Below are positions 8,706 through 21,700 of a stretch of DNA of 35,605 bases, piece by piece (position 1 is the stretch's first letter; the number at the start of each line of letters is the position of its first letter). Both the position numbers and the translations under genes were made by a program. The stretch lies in NCBI GenBank assembly GCA_003833135.1, contig QZLH01000767.1, forward strand, positions 12,835 to 48,439, in the 5' to 3' direction. A model generated the notes under the pieces. That model worked only from the letters and a program-made list of their open reading frames with translations. It was not told the DNA's origin and ran no database searches. This DNA comes from Oehlia diaphana (lineage: Eukaryota > Glomeromycota > Glomeromycetes > Glomerales > Glomeraceae).

Positions 8706-11700
8706 ATGTCGTTATCTGTTGAGCCAACTGAAAATAATCGGAGAAGGCCATCGACTGATAATGATAGACATAGAAATAATAGATGGAGTTACTTTAGTAA
8801 TAGAGATGATACAATTTTTAAATTATCAGATAATGAAAATGATATTATTCTTTCCAAAAAGGAACGTTATCAAATCGCGATTTGTCAAGATGGTAAATTT
8901 GCTGTAACATTTGATACAGGTAAAATACATTTAAAATTTTAAAAATTTATGTAATGTTTATAGTATTTTTAATTATAATACTAATTTTTTTTTTAAAAAA
9001 AAAAGCGAACCTTTGGATTAAAGTATTAGAAAATACAGACCATCGTCAATTCAGATTATCTAAAGAAAAGACTACTTCAGCACAACACAATCCAAACAAT
9101 CAGAACGATGATGAAGAAGAAATTACTAAAACAATCGCTCGTTTCAAAATAAACGAAAATTTAGAAATTGACAAATTTGACAAAGGTGTCAAATCCCCTA
9201 TTCGAGAAACGAACAGTAACGCTAATAATAGTAATGATACGGATAACATGTATAGATGGAGTTTAGATATATCAAATGTACAAAATTATCAAGACAAATA
9301 TTTTATCTTTATTGCTGTATCTCGCATAGACGTTAATGAGGATATGAAAGGAAAAGATACAAAATCTGATTATAAAAAAAACACAATAAAGAGAAGATAT
9401 CCAAATCCAGATTTTAGAATTGCTTTACCAGGATCATATAGTAATAAATCAAATGAAAATAAGAAAGGAACAGCAGTTTACCGTCTTAAACTGAATAAGG
9501 GCAATAATAATAATAACTTTGATTTTAAAGAAATATCTCCCGTAACTTATTGTTATTCTGATAGCGTTTCAGGAATATGTAAATTTATACAAAATTTAGA
9601 CGATATTGATCAAAATGATTACACTTTAAAAAGGTTTATCGTATTGAACTTTAACGGAATATATAATTTTGAGTATAATTTTGAGTATAGAAATTTTGAT
9701 TTAAAAACGAGATTTGATTACCCGAAAAGTATTGAAAATGAACTAAAACATTGGCATAAAGAAAATCTAGAAGAAGACTGTATGAATAAACTTCTTACGT
9801 GTCTTTATAATCAATATTTCTTGGTCGAACATTATAAGAATAATGTACAGATGCTTGAAGGTAATTAATATCATTTATTTTATATTATAATATACATTTT
9901 GAATTATCATTTTAACAAAAATTATAGTTTATGATTTGGCGGACATGAGCTTAAAAACTACCCCAAAAAGAGTCGAAAGAAAAGATAAACGTGTTAGAAA
10001 TTTTAATTACAATACTTTTTCAGTCAGTAAACTACAAATTTGTTTTACTCGGGGACTTAATTCTATTAAGTAAGTTTATATTAATTTTTCGATTTTGTCA
10101 TTTTATTATTTATTAATTTATTAATCTTTTTCATTCGATTTTAATTATCTATTAGGTTGTACTTTATGGAGAATGGTCTGGAGGTCGTATCAAAAAAATT
10201 TGATGAATTTGAAAAAATTTATTCACTAGAATTCATTGATAGTGATGAAAAATTACTTGTAATAGGCGAAAAAAAGAAACAGGTGAAACTTGTGATCTGG
10301 GATATCTATAATACTGTAAAGGCCGAACCGATAACGTTAGAAAATTTTCCTACTGAAGATTTTAGTAATTGTTTGGCTAGAACTTCAGGAAATATTTTAC
10401 AAGTTGATGAAGTAGGAAGGGTTACATCAGTTCTTAAAAAAATCGATAATAAATTAAAACAAAATACACCAAAAGAAGCCAAAGAAAAATTTATAAAATA
10501 TACAAATTATAAATCAGGCAATAAACTGGATGAAAAAGAAGATAAAAATCATACGGTACATTATAATGATGGATTTGATCCGATAGTCATTGACAAAGAA
10601 CCTTGGGTAATAAATGAATATGAAAGAAATTCTTATTGTCTTTATCAAAAGAAAGAAGGAGAAAGAATACAAACTTTACAGCTCATAGTTGGCAGATCCA
10701 CGGTTCAAATTTGGCATCAAGTCTGTGATAATAGTAAGTCTAAAGATGAACTCCCTAACAAAGGAGGACCATTTCTTGAATATATATNNNNNNNNNNNNN
10801 NNNNNNNNNNNNNNNNNNNNNNNNNNNNNNNNNNNNNNNNNNNNNNNNNNNNNNNNNNNNNNNNNNNNNNNNNNNNNNNNNNNNNNNNNNNNNNNNNNNN
10901 NNNNNNNNNNNNNNNNNNNNNNNNNNNNNNNNNNNNNNNNNNNNNNNNNNNNNNNNNNNNNNNNNNNNNNNNNNNNNNNNNNNNNNNNNNNNNNNNNNNN
11001 NNNNNNNNNNNNNNNNNNNNNNNNNNNNNNNNNNNNNNNNNNNNNNNNNNNNNNNNNNNNNNNNNNNNNNNNNNNNNNNNNNNNNNNNNNNNNNNNNNNN
11101 NNNNNNNNNNNNNNNNNNNNNNNNNNNNNNNNNNNNNNNNNNNNNNNNNNNNNNNNNNNNNNNNNNNNNNNNNNNNNNNNNNNNNNNNNNNNNNNNNNNN
11201 NNNNNNNNNNNNNNNNNNNNNNNNNNNNNNNNNNNNNNNNNNNNNNNNNNNNNNNNNNNNNNNNNNNNNNNNNNNNNNNNNNNNNNNNNNNNNNNNNNNN
11301 NNNNNNNNNNNNNNNNNNNNNNNNNNNNNNNNNNNNNNNNNNNNNNNNNNNNNNNNNNNNNNNNNNNNNNNNNNNNNNNNNNNNNNNNNNNNNNNNNNNN
11401 NNNNNNNNNNNNNNNNNNNNNNNNNNNNNNNNNNNNNNNNNNNNNNNNNNNNNNTAAAATTTCTTTTTAATTAAAAGTATGAGGAAATGATAATGTATAT
11501 TCAACACATAGTCTGGAGGTTTGCTAAATGTAAACCTGAAGAATTTAAATTATTAGATGTTCGACATAACGTCATGAAAAAGTTAATTCTTGGTGATTGC
11601 AATTATTTGATAAAACTTATATTATTTGGAGACAAAAGTAATAAAGATAATGGAAATGAAAAAAAAGAGGAATTCGTAATCAGACATATACCAAGAAGTG

Positions 11701-14271
11701 TGTCTTGGCCAGGAAAAGAATTTTTAAGAGATGATGACCTCCGGCTTAATAATAATAGTCTAGTACTAGAAGATAATGAAAGGCCAGAAAATGATATGGA
11801 ATTAGCAATTTATCGGTACAAAGGTAAATTGACCTTATGACTTGGTTTTTTTATCGTTGTCAATAACTTAACTTTTATATTTATAGGTCGCGAACTTAAA
11901 GATACTGTTGTTGTTGCTTATCTTCTGGAGTATTATTCTAGTCATGCAACAGATTATGCCGGTTGGATGAGTACTGTATCTAAGGCATTACCTTTATTAT
12001 TTAAATATAACTACGGTTCGGTTTTTTTTTTCATTTTTAATTTTTTTTCTTCATTTAACACTTCAAAAGGAATTATGATATTTATTAACAATTTTTATAT
12101 TATACACATAGATGATTATGCTAGAAAGCTATTTCGTAAAGAATGTTTTGCAAATCAAGATTACTTTTCAGCACAAGATCCTTATAATATTATCCCAGTA
12201 GAATATCAAGCGAAACGTAATCATAATATTAAATTTAGGGCGTTTAGAATAGACAAACTGCAATCCGACGAGTATAAATGGTACAATAGAATTGGAAGAT
12301 TATTTGATCCTTTTAAAAAAATGCGTAAAATCATTGAAGATTTTGATAATTACCTTGAGAAGTCGCCATTAGCTTTAAGAGTTGTTCCTCTTCCTGAGTT
12401 TACCATAGATAGAATTCCACAGAAAAATAAAAATGTAGAACAAAATTATAGATTAAAAATTGCTTTAAATATTTTTTTGTTCTTATTTATACCACGATGG
12501 TACAAAATTAGTCGAGATAAAAAGAAACTGTTAAGCCCTTTTTCTAGAGTGGTACGATACGAGAATAATGATGATATGTATGACAATCCAGCAACTGAAG
12601 CGGTTATTGATTTTCGTTGGCAGAAAGCGAGAAATTTCTTTTTCTTTCTTTTTATTCGATTTCTTGTTTTTGCCTTTTGTTTCATATTTATTAGTTGGGA
12701 ATATTTGAGTCATGAAATTATAAGTGAGAGATTGCGAAATTTTTTATTTGCATTAATTCTCATATTTTATTATTTAGCATCATATTTACTTGCTACTGAA
12801 TTAATACAGTTATATTTTCACGGTCCTAGAAAATATTTTAGTGATATATTTAATAGTTTTGACATATGTTCCATTTTACTTCCCATGATAGTAATGTCAA
12901 TAATGCTTCAAGATTTTAAATTTTCTGATGGCTTTGCAAGCGTTGTATCAGTTGATATGGGATTGATGGTGGGGACATCATTCTCAATTTTCTTTCTTTG
13001 GATCGAATTTGTAGGTTTTTTTTACAATTATTTGCTTTTTTACATATCGACTAACTTAATATTAACGGGCGATTTATAAATTAGATTTTATATCTCCGTC
13101 TAATATCAAGTAAGTATAAAATTTAACTTTATTATTAATAATATTGCATAAGCAAATTATTGACTAATTATTTTTATTTTTTTTTAATCAATTAGAAATA
13201 GCTATTTATATTTACTATGTTATATATATCGTCAAAAACATATTTCCATTTATTGTGTTTATGTTCATTGTAATAATGGGATTCGCGCACACAATGTATA
13301 ATCATTTTCAAGATATTTGTTTAGTTCATTTATTTTAATTTAATTCAATTAATAATAATTTTTTATTTATATCTAGGTTCGTTTTACTTAAGAACCCTAA
13401 TAATCCCCAAATTAATGTGAAATCAGATACATTAAGTGGAACTGCTGAAAATATAAATAATGAAACATTATTTAATATTAAGCTTGTATCTGATTATGAT
13501 GTTCTAGACAAGAATGATAATCCATTTTCATCTTTTTCTACGGCAATAATGGCCGCATATTTTTGGTTAAATGGTGATTTGATTCAAAGAGATCATTTTG
13601 ATTTTTGGGTTATTGATTTATTTACCTTAATTGCTAGTATTTTTATTGTAACTGTTTTACAAAATATGTTGATCGCTTTCATGGGGTAAGTTATTATTAT
13701 TAACGATATTTAATTATTATTAATTCATAAATGCGATTTTATTTATATTATTTGTTAATTTTATTATAGTGGAGTGTATGAAAGAGCAGAAACTAAGGGT
13801 AGACAAGCATTATTAAGATTTAGAGCTAATCAAATAGCAGATTATGAAGCATTAGAACATTTTCATTTTTGGCCTCCTGAAACCGAACCAAAATATATTT
13901 ATTATGTTGGTCGATCTAAAAATTTTCAAGAATGGTATCAAAAGAAAAAAGATGATCAGGGTGAAATTTATAAAGATTTTGAAGAAAAATCAACAATTAA
14001 TAATCAAGCTTTTATAGATGTTGATTATAATGATGTTTCAATTTGGAAATTCGATGATAATAATTCATCTAATACCAAAGGTAAAAAGAGTGAAGATTCT
14101 ACTGATTCTTCAAGGCTATCAAAAATAGTGGAAGAAAATAATACTCCTGTAAATTCCTTAGAAAATTCTCAAGAAGTGGTTTTGAATGAAATTAATGAAA
14201 TGAAAAAAATGAGAGATAATATTAATAATTTAATTAATCAAATGTATATTAAATTTAATATACCTCAATGA
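8706..14271 (+). CDS. TRP-like ion channel paralogue, copy B (interrupted by an assembly gap)
   Basis: Eleven-exon gene for a large membrane channel. Exons: 8706-8919, 9006-9860, 9928-10069, 10156-into the gap, 11478-11823, 11887-12015, 12112-13010, 13085-13109, 13196-13295, 13377-13685, 13770-14271. All visible introns are GT...AG. Exons after the gap total exactly 770 codons. The start ATG is the first in frame and its context matches copy C. The N-terminal half shows WD40-like strands (IAICQDGKFAVTFDT, LVIWDIYNTV, VQIWHQV), so a cytoplasmic propeller is inferred. The C-terminal half has S1 (FFFFLFIRFLVFAF), S2, S3, S4 (SIFFLWIEF), S5 ending GFAHTM, a pore loop (SFSTAIMAAYFW) and S6 (LQNMLIAFMG), then a charged tail. 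Intron 6 (12016-12111) is 96 nt and stop-free, so its retention would keep the frame. A plasma- or internal-membrane cation channel is inferred from TRP-like order; ligand and ion are unknown. Confidence 0.85.
10788..11454. other. Assembly gap (667 N) inside copy B exon 4
   Basis: A run of N begins right after a GAATATATAT stretch and ends before an AAATTTC stretch. The matching interval of copy C (20930-21388) is 459 bp. The gap is therefore either over-estimated by about 200 bp or hides an insertion. It covers the end of the propeller, the lysine-rich segment and intron 4. Confidence 0.95.
13085..13109 (+). other. 25-nt microexon (exon 8, copy B)
   Basis: Encodes ILYLRLIS plus one base. 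The acceptor is AAATTAG and the donor is GTAAGT. It is the same length and phase as in copies A and C. Confidence 0.8.
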
Positions 14272-14719
14272 ATGGTACAATTTTGTAATATTAGCAATGT
14301 GTAACATAAAATAGATATTTTTATAGAAAGTATTATTTAATTTTTTATAAAAAAAAAAGTAAAAAAAAAATAATTTATTACTTTTTATTCTTATTTATAT
14401 CTTAGTACTAAATTCGAACTATAATTTCATTTATTTGTATTAAAACGATAATTTTTAGTATTAATTTAAATAAAAAATAATCATAATAATCTTTCGATAC
14501 CTACTGACCACTGTAGCAGAAGATCTTATGCCATCGAACCTCTTTTTTTTGATATCGCGGTCTTTATCCGTAATAAAATCCGGTTAAAAAAAATATTCGG
14601 TTTATATCTAAAAAACTTATTTTAACAAATATAATTAATGAACGCCACGAGCAAATGACTTTTTATAGTAAAAAAATTTTTTTTCACGTGAACATATGCT
14701 TCTTACTCTTTATTTTTAT
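14272..14719. other. Copy B 3' flank, no gene seen
   Basis: AT-rich probable 3' UTR and spacer. It resembles the flank of copies A and C (a GGTACAATTTTGTAATATT stretch, A-runs, then a CACTGTAGCAG and ATCCGGTTAA region). It contains nothing else recognisable. Confidence 0.6.
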
Positions 14720-14950
14720 AGGCTGTGCACTTAAGGATACGATTATCCAACAGATTATGTGTACTATTTCTAAAATTATTTAAATATAATTATTGTTTTC
14801 TATCAGAAAGAATTTATAAAACTTAAAAAACTTAACAGTTTTATTTTATTCAATACGAAAAGAATGTTTTGATCAGGATCAAGATTATTCCCGAGAAAGC
14901 GATCAAATTTAGATCATTTAGATCTGAAGTCCGATAAATACGAGTCATAA
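14720..14950 (+). pseudogene. Decayed fragment of the channel gene (exons 6-7)
   Basis: After a splice-acceptor-like TTTTTATAGG, the sequence keeps GAACTTAAAGATAC-like, CAACAGATTATG, GTACT.T.TCTAA and ATTATTTAAATATAA pieces of exon 6. A junk interval follows, then exon 7 pieces: AAAGAATGTTTTG, ATCAAGATTA, AAATTTAG and TCCGA.AAATACGAGT, in the same order as copies B and C. Stops and deletions remove any coding capacity. This is a relic of a fourth paralogue downstream of copy B. Confidence 0.66.
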
Positions 14951-16309
14951 TATTTTGAACAAATTTTTAGTTTTTTAAGTTTTTTATGAAGTAAAAAGAT
15001 TATAAAATCAAATTTTTCCATTTTTCACAAAATTTATCTAAACATCAGCCTTTTGATCTTAGAAAAATATCTTGATTTGTATTAATTGCTGTTTATACTG
15101 TATGTGCTGTTAATTATTTAATTGGATACCGGTGAAAATTACCGGCGACAATGAGACAATCACGGTTACAGTACGATTTCTCGAATGCCATTTTCCTGAA
15201 TATACAGTATCATTTCCTGAAGCCAATTTCCGAATGTCCAAATCCCGAACTGAATCATTTCTCGAAACTCAATCCCTATTCCGGTATTCCCCGAATCCAA
15301 TTTCCTGGATCATGTGAAACATTCAGTTTCCCATTCTTTTTATTTTCTTTAGTATACCGATAAAAACTTATATTAATTTTTTTGTACGAGTATACTTTTT
15401 ACATGTTTTTCTAATTTATCACTATTAACTGCTTCATTCCATATATTCCATTCCTTGAGTTGTTCTTTAGTGACGTCTAATCGGTTCTTGGAAGTTACAT
15501 TTTTTCAATTCTGATTTTTATAATTTTATTATGAATCGATTTAACAATCCAAGCTCCTTATAATTCAATCGTTTTCCCCAACTTTTCTTCGTCTTTAAAT
15601 GTCGCTAAAAATATTCATCTATTTCAGTTTCATCCTTAGTCAATTCTTTATACGTACGCTTGACATTTGTATTTTATCTCTAATCTCTGGTAATTACATA
15701 AATATTGACTCTTTCAATACCGTACTGTACATGCTATAGTACCGTATTTGACCGTTATTAAGCGCCTTTCTTTTAACTTAATTTTGAGTAGATATTATTT
15801 TTAATGTCCAAAATTCTATCAATGATATCTTATGGTCTAATGGTCGCAGGAAAATAAATATAGTTCATTGAGTTCGTCTCAGTCAATGGCATAAATTTCA
15901 TAGTTTTTGAATGAATATTGATCGAGATATAATCAAACGGTGCTTAATTTTAGCTATTACATGTGCTTAATTTTGGAATGTTTAATACCAATCAAGTACG
16001 GTGCTCAATAGATTATAAATTAATTATTTATTATATTTTTTACTATTTTTTAGGAATCGAAAACTAGTAGTCCTACTAAAGTAATAAGCATTTAAGATCA
16101 ATAATAAAAGGCAACTAAAAAAAAAAAAAAAATCCTTGCTTACTACATGAGAGGAAAAGAAATAATAAAATGAATTAACTTAAACAAAAAAACCAAATGA
16201 AAGCAAAAACCCTTAGACTACAATCTATTCTGAAACATATTGAATTTTATTATCAAATTCATATTTAATCTTGTAAATTTGATTTTAGTTACAGGTTCGA
16301 CATGATCAA
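14951..16309. other. B-C spacer, mostly unassigned
   Basis: The segment 15160-15310 contains irregular repeats of a TTTCC(C/T)GAA-like motif and has no convincing protein on either strand. The minus strand of 15370-15720 has short peptide-like stretches (for example QLKEWNIWNEAVNSDKLEKH) broken by stops, suggesting an old unidentified gene or transposase remnant. The stretch 15738-16005 is bounded by imperfect inverted repeats (AGTACCGTATTTGACCG against AGCACCGTACTTGATTG). The end of the stretch matches the A-B spacer. Confidence 0.4.
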
Positions 16310-17468
16310 TTTAAACAAAATTTATAATCTCTTTGAACTCTTATCCTCTTTTTTTTTAAAAAAAAAACAACTTGTTGTGAGAAAATGAATAAATTTTCGC
16401 TTAGAAAAGTTAAACTGTATGATCGCGTCAAAATTCTGCCGGCGTTACGAGTTAAATGATACTTTATATTGATTTTTTTTTTTATGATTCTTTATTATAC
16501 GTAGTTCATGCTTTTATTTTTGTGATATGATAATGAAATGCAAGGTGTCTGTGGGTCTAATTCTCGGATCGCACCTGAGGTTAGGAGTTTCTGAGAAAAG
16601 ACTGTTAAATCCGTGCCACTGTAATCTAGATCCGAATATACAGTTAACGTTTATATCTAGATATATTATCCTAAAGAATCGTACAAAGGACACTTATATT
16701 TTATATAAATTTATTTTAATGCAGGGCGTAGCAACACAACTTACCAGATATCGATGACTGTCGTTGACATACGCTTTTTCTCATTGAACGTGTTGAATTT
16801 GCACAGAAATCTAATGCGGCAGAGAACTGCGTGATTTTTTTTTTATTTTTAATGATAAAGATTACAGCTAAATATGCGGTAAATAAAAATAAAAAATAAA
16901 GTACAATTGCAAATTTTTTCATATATACTGTATTGTTAAGCATTCTTCTCGAGTCTTGCTTTTCTGCTCACAGATTTTTTTTTTTTAATATATTAATTTA
17001 GATTATTCAATAAAAACATTAATAACGAAAAACAGAATGTTGATTGTATGATCTATAAATAATAAATGACAATTAAGTAATCGCTAAGGCAAAGGAGAAA
17101 GGCTTCGGATGTTAGGGAGTGGTTACATAAACAGGCTGGCTATATTGTAAATATTAACGATACAATTATTTTAGTAATTTAATATGGGATCACGCGGCCG
17201 AATATGTATATATACTATATTTGCCACATAAAATTTTTTTCGCAGAATCTGTCATTACACACGTGTAACTAAAGTCAAACTTTTCACATAGTTGAAATAT
17301 GAAATTGTTCGTTGATAAATTGATAAGTTGAAAATTAAGTTGGTGGGCACTGGGCAGATTATTTGATTTTTTCCATATTGTGCCTTCTTTTATAAAAGGA
17401 CAATAATATATTTCGGCTTCTTTTGTACAATTCATGCAGGAATTTTTTTTTTTTTCAGCCTCATTAGT
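16310..17468. promoter_or_regulatory. Duplicated 5' flank of copy C, distal part
   Basis: Co-linear with 6962-7850 upstream of copy B. The best-preserved island is around 16717-16825, ending TCTAATGCGGCAGAG, with AT-rich sequence on both sides. No open frame here is shared between the two flanks without stops, so a non-coding or regulatory role is more likely than a protein. Confidence 0.45.
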
Positions 17469-17477
17469 ACAGTACAC

Positions 17478-18026
17478 AAGGGTGGTCGGTCAACTAATAA
17501 TGAAAATTGATGTAATCGGATTTTGCATTTATTAACCGACATAAAATCCGATGGAATTACAATAAACTATTCGAAATGGGAGGCATTTTATCATTAAAAA
17601 ATCCGAAACTTTAAAAATTCGATAACTTGCGTTTTATTATGTTTAAGTAGTGCGAAAAGTTCAATTGAATATGTGAAACCTATAGAACAATGAAATACCT
17701 TATTTTTTTTAAAAAAAAGCTTTTTTTTTTTTCTATGAAAGAAGTTGTTCTGAAATAGAATTTTATTAATTTCGAAGTGAAAATGAAACTTTTTTTTAAA
17801 AAAAATCGGCCTATTTTATTAAAAGGATAGTTATTTGGAATGTCCTTGTCGAAATTAGAGCGAAAATAATGAGAAGGATTTAAATTTATGGGAGTTTAAA
17901 AAATGTATCAATTTTAATAAAGTTTATTATAAGATAAACTTTAATATGAAAAATCTATTAATAGTATTTTTCTGTATAACCATACATACTGTAGTTTTGA
18001 TTTTATTAGTTGACCGACCACCCCAA
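17478..18026. mobile_element. Non-autonomous transposon with 9-bp target duplication
   Basis: The ends are inverted repeats: GGTGGTCGGTCAACTAATAA begins at 17481 and its exact complement is at the other end. The outer two or three bases differ. The direct repeat ACAGTACAC flanks it at 17469-17477 and 18027-18035. The matching place in the A-B spacer (about 7845-7850, CATACGTACCAAATT) has no such element. A 9-bp duplication suggests a Mutator-like origin; if one base is counted as chance, 8 bp would suggest hAT. No transposase is encoded in its 549 bp. Confidence 0.75.
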
Positions 18027-18035
18027 CAGTACACG

Positions 18036-18791
18036 TACCAAATTTTTCTCTAAAATAATAATAATAATAAAATAATAGTTTATTGTGTTAACTATTTTTG
18101 ATCTTTCAAAGTGAAAAGTTTCGTTCTGATGAACTTTTATAGTAGTACATTGTGATGCAATCTTCACTTATGGTTACACTACCCTACTCAATGACAATAT
18201 CTATATCGCTGCATCAACATTTGATACAAATAAAAAAAAAAAATATCATTAAATTTACCTGCGGATTCATAGAATGAATCCGACTTTGTTATTGATACTT
18301 TTAACTAAAATGTTTAGGAAGTAATTTTAATGGAAATTTTTATTTATTTTTTTTTTTTTTTTGTATAATATAATTTTAAATAATTAATATTATAAAACAA
18401 TGATATAAATTGACAATCGATAATTTATACGTTTTAAAAATTTTTTTAAAAAAAAACTTTTTAGCTATGTATTATAATAAATGGATTAACTTAAGAAAGA
18501 TTTTATATATATATATATTTTTTAGGATAGATTTTTAAATTTTAGATATATGAATTTAATAAGCCGAAAACGAGAAATGAATTCATTTCGTGACAATGTA
18601 AAGGTTCTTTGTCCCGACGCTACGGTACAAATTATACGGTTACAAAATGATGGCTACACAAGTTTTGAAATAAGGGTTTTCTTTGTTTAAAAGATAAGAT
18701 AATTGTATTTTTACTTTTTTGTAAAATAAATAAATAAATAATTTGATTTCCTTTTTTTTTAAAATAAAAAAAAAAAATTATAATTAAAAAG
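18036..18791. promoter_or_regulatory. Duplicated 5' flank of copy C, proximal part
   Basis: Matches 7846-8705 before copy B: TTGATCTTTCAAAG, GATGAACTTTTA, GGATTCATA..GAATCCGACTTT, GAAATGAATTCATT, ATGGCTACACAAGTTT and the A-rich ATTATAATTA leader that ends at the start codon. The promoter must lie in this or the adjacent stretch, but no specific element is identified. Confidence 0.45.
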
Positions 18792-21700
18792 ATGTCTTCA
18801 TATCTTGAGGAGCCAATTGATAATAATCGGAGAAGGCCATCGACTGATAATGATAGGCATAGAACTAATATTCGCAGTTCGGATGATATTTTAACCCTCC
18901 CTACGAGTTACTTTAGTAATAGAGATGATACAATTTTTAAATTATCAGATAATGAAAATGATATTATTCTTTCCAAAAAGGAATATTATCAAATCGCAAT
19001 TTGTCAAGATGGTAAATTTGCTGTAACATTTGATACAGGTAAAATTCATTTAAAAATTTAAAATTTATGTAATGTTTATCGTATTTTTTAATTATAATAC
19101 AAAAATAAGCTTTCCTTTTTTTTTAAAAAAAAAAGCGAACCTTTGGATTAGAGTATTAGAAAATACAGATCATCGTCAATTCAGATTTAAAGAAAAGACT
19201 ACTTCAGCACAACACAATCCAAACAATCAGAACGGTGATGAAGAAGAAATTACTAAAACAATCGCTCGTTTCAAAATAAACGAAAATTTAGAAATTGACA
19301 AATTTGACAAAGATGTCAAATCCCCTATTCAAGGAACTAACAGTAGCACTAATAATAGTAATGATACGGACGACAGATATAGATGGGGTTTAGATATATC
19401 AAATGTACAAAGTTATCAAGGCGAATATTTTATCTTTATTGCTGTATCCCGCATAGATGTTAATAGGGATATGAAAGGAAAAGTGAATGCTGATACAAGA
19501 TCTGCTTATAAGAAAAACATAATAAAAAAAAGATTTGAAAGAATTAATGAAACTTCTAATCTAGTAGATGTTAGACTTGAATATATAGGATTTAAACCAA
19601 ATGAAACTAAAAAAGGAACAGCAGTTTACCGTCTTAAATTAATAAAGGTCAATAAAAATGACTTTGCTCTTAAATTATGCCCTGTAACTTATTATTATTC
19701 TGACAGCATTTCAGGAATATGTAAATTTATACAAAATTTAGACGATATCGATCAAAATAATTATACTTTTAAAAAATTTATAGTATTGAACTTTAACGGA
19801 ATATATAATTTTGAGTATGATTTTGAGTATAGGAATCTTGATTTAAATACGAGATTTGATTACCCAAAAAGTATTGAAAATGAACTACGACATTGGCATA
19901 AAGAAAATTTGGAAGACTGTATGGATAAACTTCTTACGTGTCTTTATGATCACTATTTTTTGGTCGAACAATACAGGAATAATGGACAGATGCTTGAAGG
20001 TAAAATTTCATAATTAATATTATTTATTTCATTACAATATATTTTCGAATTTATACTAACAAAAAATTATAGTTTATGATTTGGTGGACATGAGCTTAAA
20101 AACTACCCCAAAAAGAGTCGAAAGAAAAGATAAGCACGTTAGAAAAATTAGTTTTTCAGTCAGTAAATTACAAATTTGTTTTACTCGGGGACTTAATTAT
20201 ATTATGTAAGTTTATTTTTAATTTTTCGACTTTGTCATTTTATTTACTTACTTATTTACTTAACTTTTTTCATTCGATTTTAATTATCTATTAGGTTGTA
20301 CCTTATAGAGAATGGTCTGGAGGTCGTATCAAAAAAATTTGATGAACTAGAAAAAATTCATTCACTAGAATTCATTAATAGTGATGAAAAATTACTTATA
20401 ATAGGTGAAAAAAAGAATCAGGTGAAGCTTGTGATCTGGGATATCTATAATACTGTAAAGGCTGAAACGATAACGTTAGAAAATTTTTCGATCACAGATC
20501 TTAGTAATCGTTTGGCTAGAACTTCAGGAAATATTTTACAAGTTGATGAAGTAGGAAGGGTTACATCAGTTCTTAAAAAAATCGACAATAAATTAAAACA
20601 AAATATACCAAAAGAAGCAAAAGAAAATTTTGAAAAAAAATATACAAATAAAAAATCAGGTGAAAAACCTGATGGAAAAATGGACGGAAATCATACGATA
20701 CACTATGATAAAGGATTTGATCCAATCGTTATTGATAAAGAACCTTGGGTGATAGATGAATATGAAAGAAATTCTTATTGTCTTTATCAAAAGCAAGAAG
20801 GAACGAGAATACAAACTTTACAACTTATAGTTGGCAGATCCACGGTTCAAATTTGGCATCAAGTCTGTGATAATAGTAAGTCTAAAGATGAACTCCCTAA
20901 CAAAGGAGGACCATTTCTTGAATATATATGGGCGAATGGTATTCCGATAAATCAAGAAAGGAAAACAACGAGATTAAGAATTGGAATGTTTAAATATAAA
21001 CCAAATGATGGATCAAGTCAAACATATTAGATGATTTTTATTTGAAAGTTTATTGGTATGAAAGAGCTTCGAATGTGAATAATAAAGGGAAATCAGAAGA
21101 AGAAATTAGAGATATGGAGGACAAAGAAATAGAAAAAATGGAACGTAATAGAAAAGCGGGAAAGGAAATGGCAAAGAATGGTATCATGGAAATGAAAGAA
21201 AAAATAATTCAAAAGAAAGATATTATTGAAAAAGTTAGCGCGGTAAGACGCGCTTGTAGAGCATTGGAACATCTTAATAAGCGCAGAAGGTTTCTTGTGA
21301 CTAATTACATTAAAATACATCAAGTAGGTTACCGATTATAATTTTATTTATTCTTTATTTAAACTTTTTTTAAATAAATAGAAAATGATTAAATTTCTTT
21401 TTAATTAAAAGTATGAGGAAATGATAATATATATTCAACATATAGTCTGGAGGTTTGCTAAATGTAAACCTGAAGAATTTAAATTATTAGACGTTCGACA
21501 TAACGTCATGAAAAAATTAATTCTTGGTGATTGTAATTATTTGATAAAACTTATATTATTTGGAGACAAAAGTAATAAAGATAATGGAAATGAAACAAAA
21601 GAGGAATTCGTAATCAGACATATACCAAGAAGTGTGTCTTGGCCAGGAAAAAATTTCATAAAAGATGATGACCTAGAAGATAATAAAATGCTAGAAAGTG

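Noticed and set aside
10689..11507. Open frames running across the N gap
   Set aside because: They exist only because N cannot encode a stop; the real exon 4 frame is known from copy C.
15132..15363. Two overlapping plus-strand frames in 15132-15363
   Set aside because: They come from an irregular TTTCC.GAA repeat without stops; neither has a recognisable motif or a copy in the A-B spacer.
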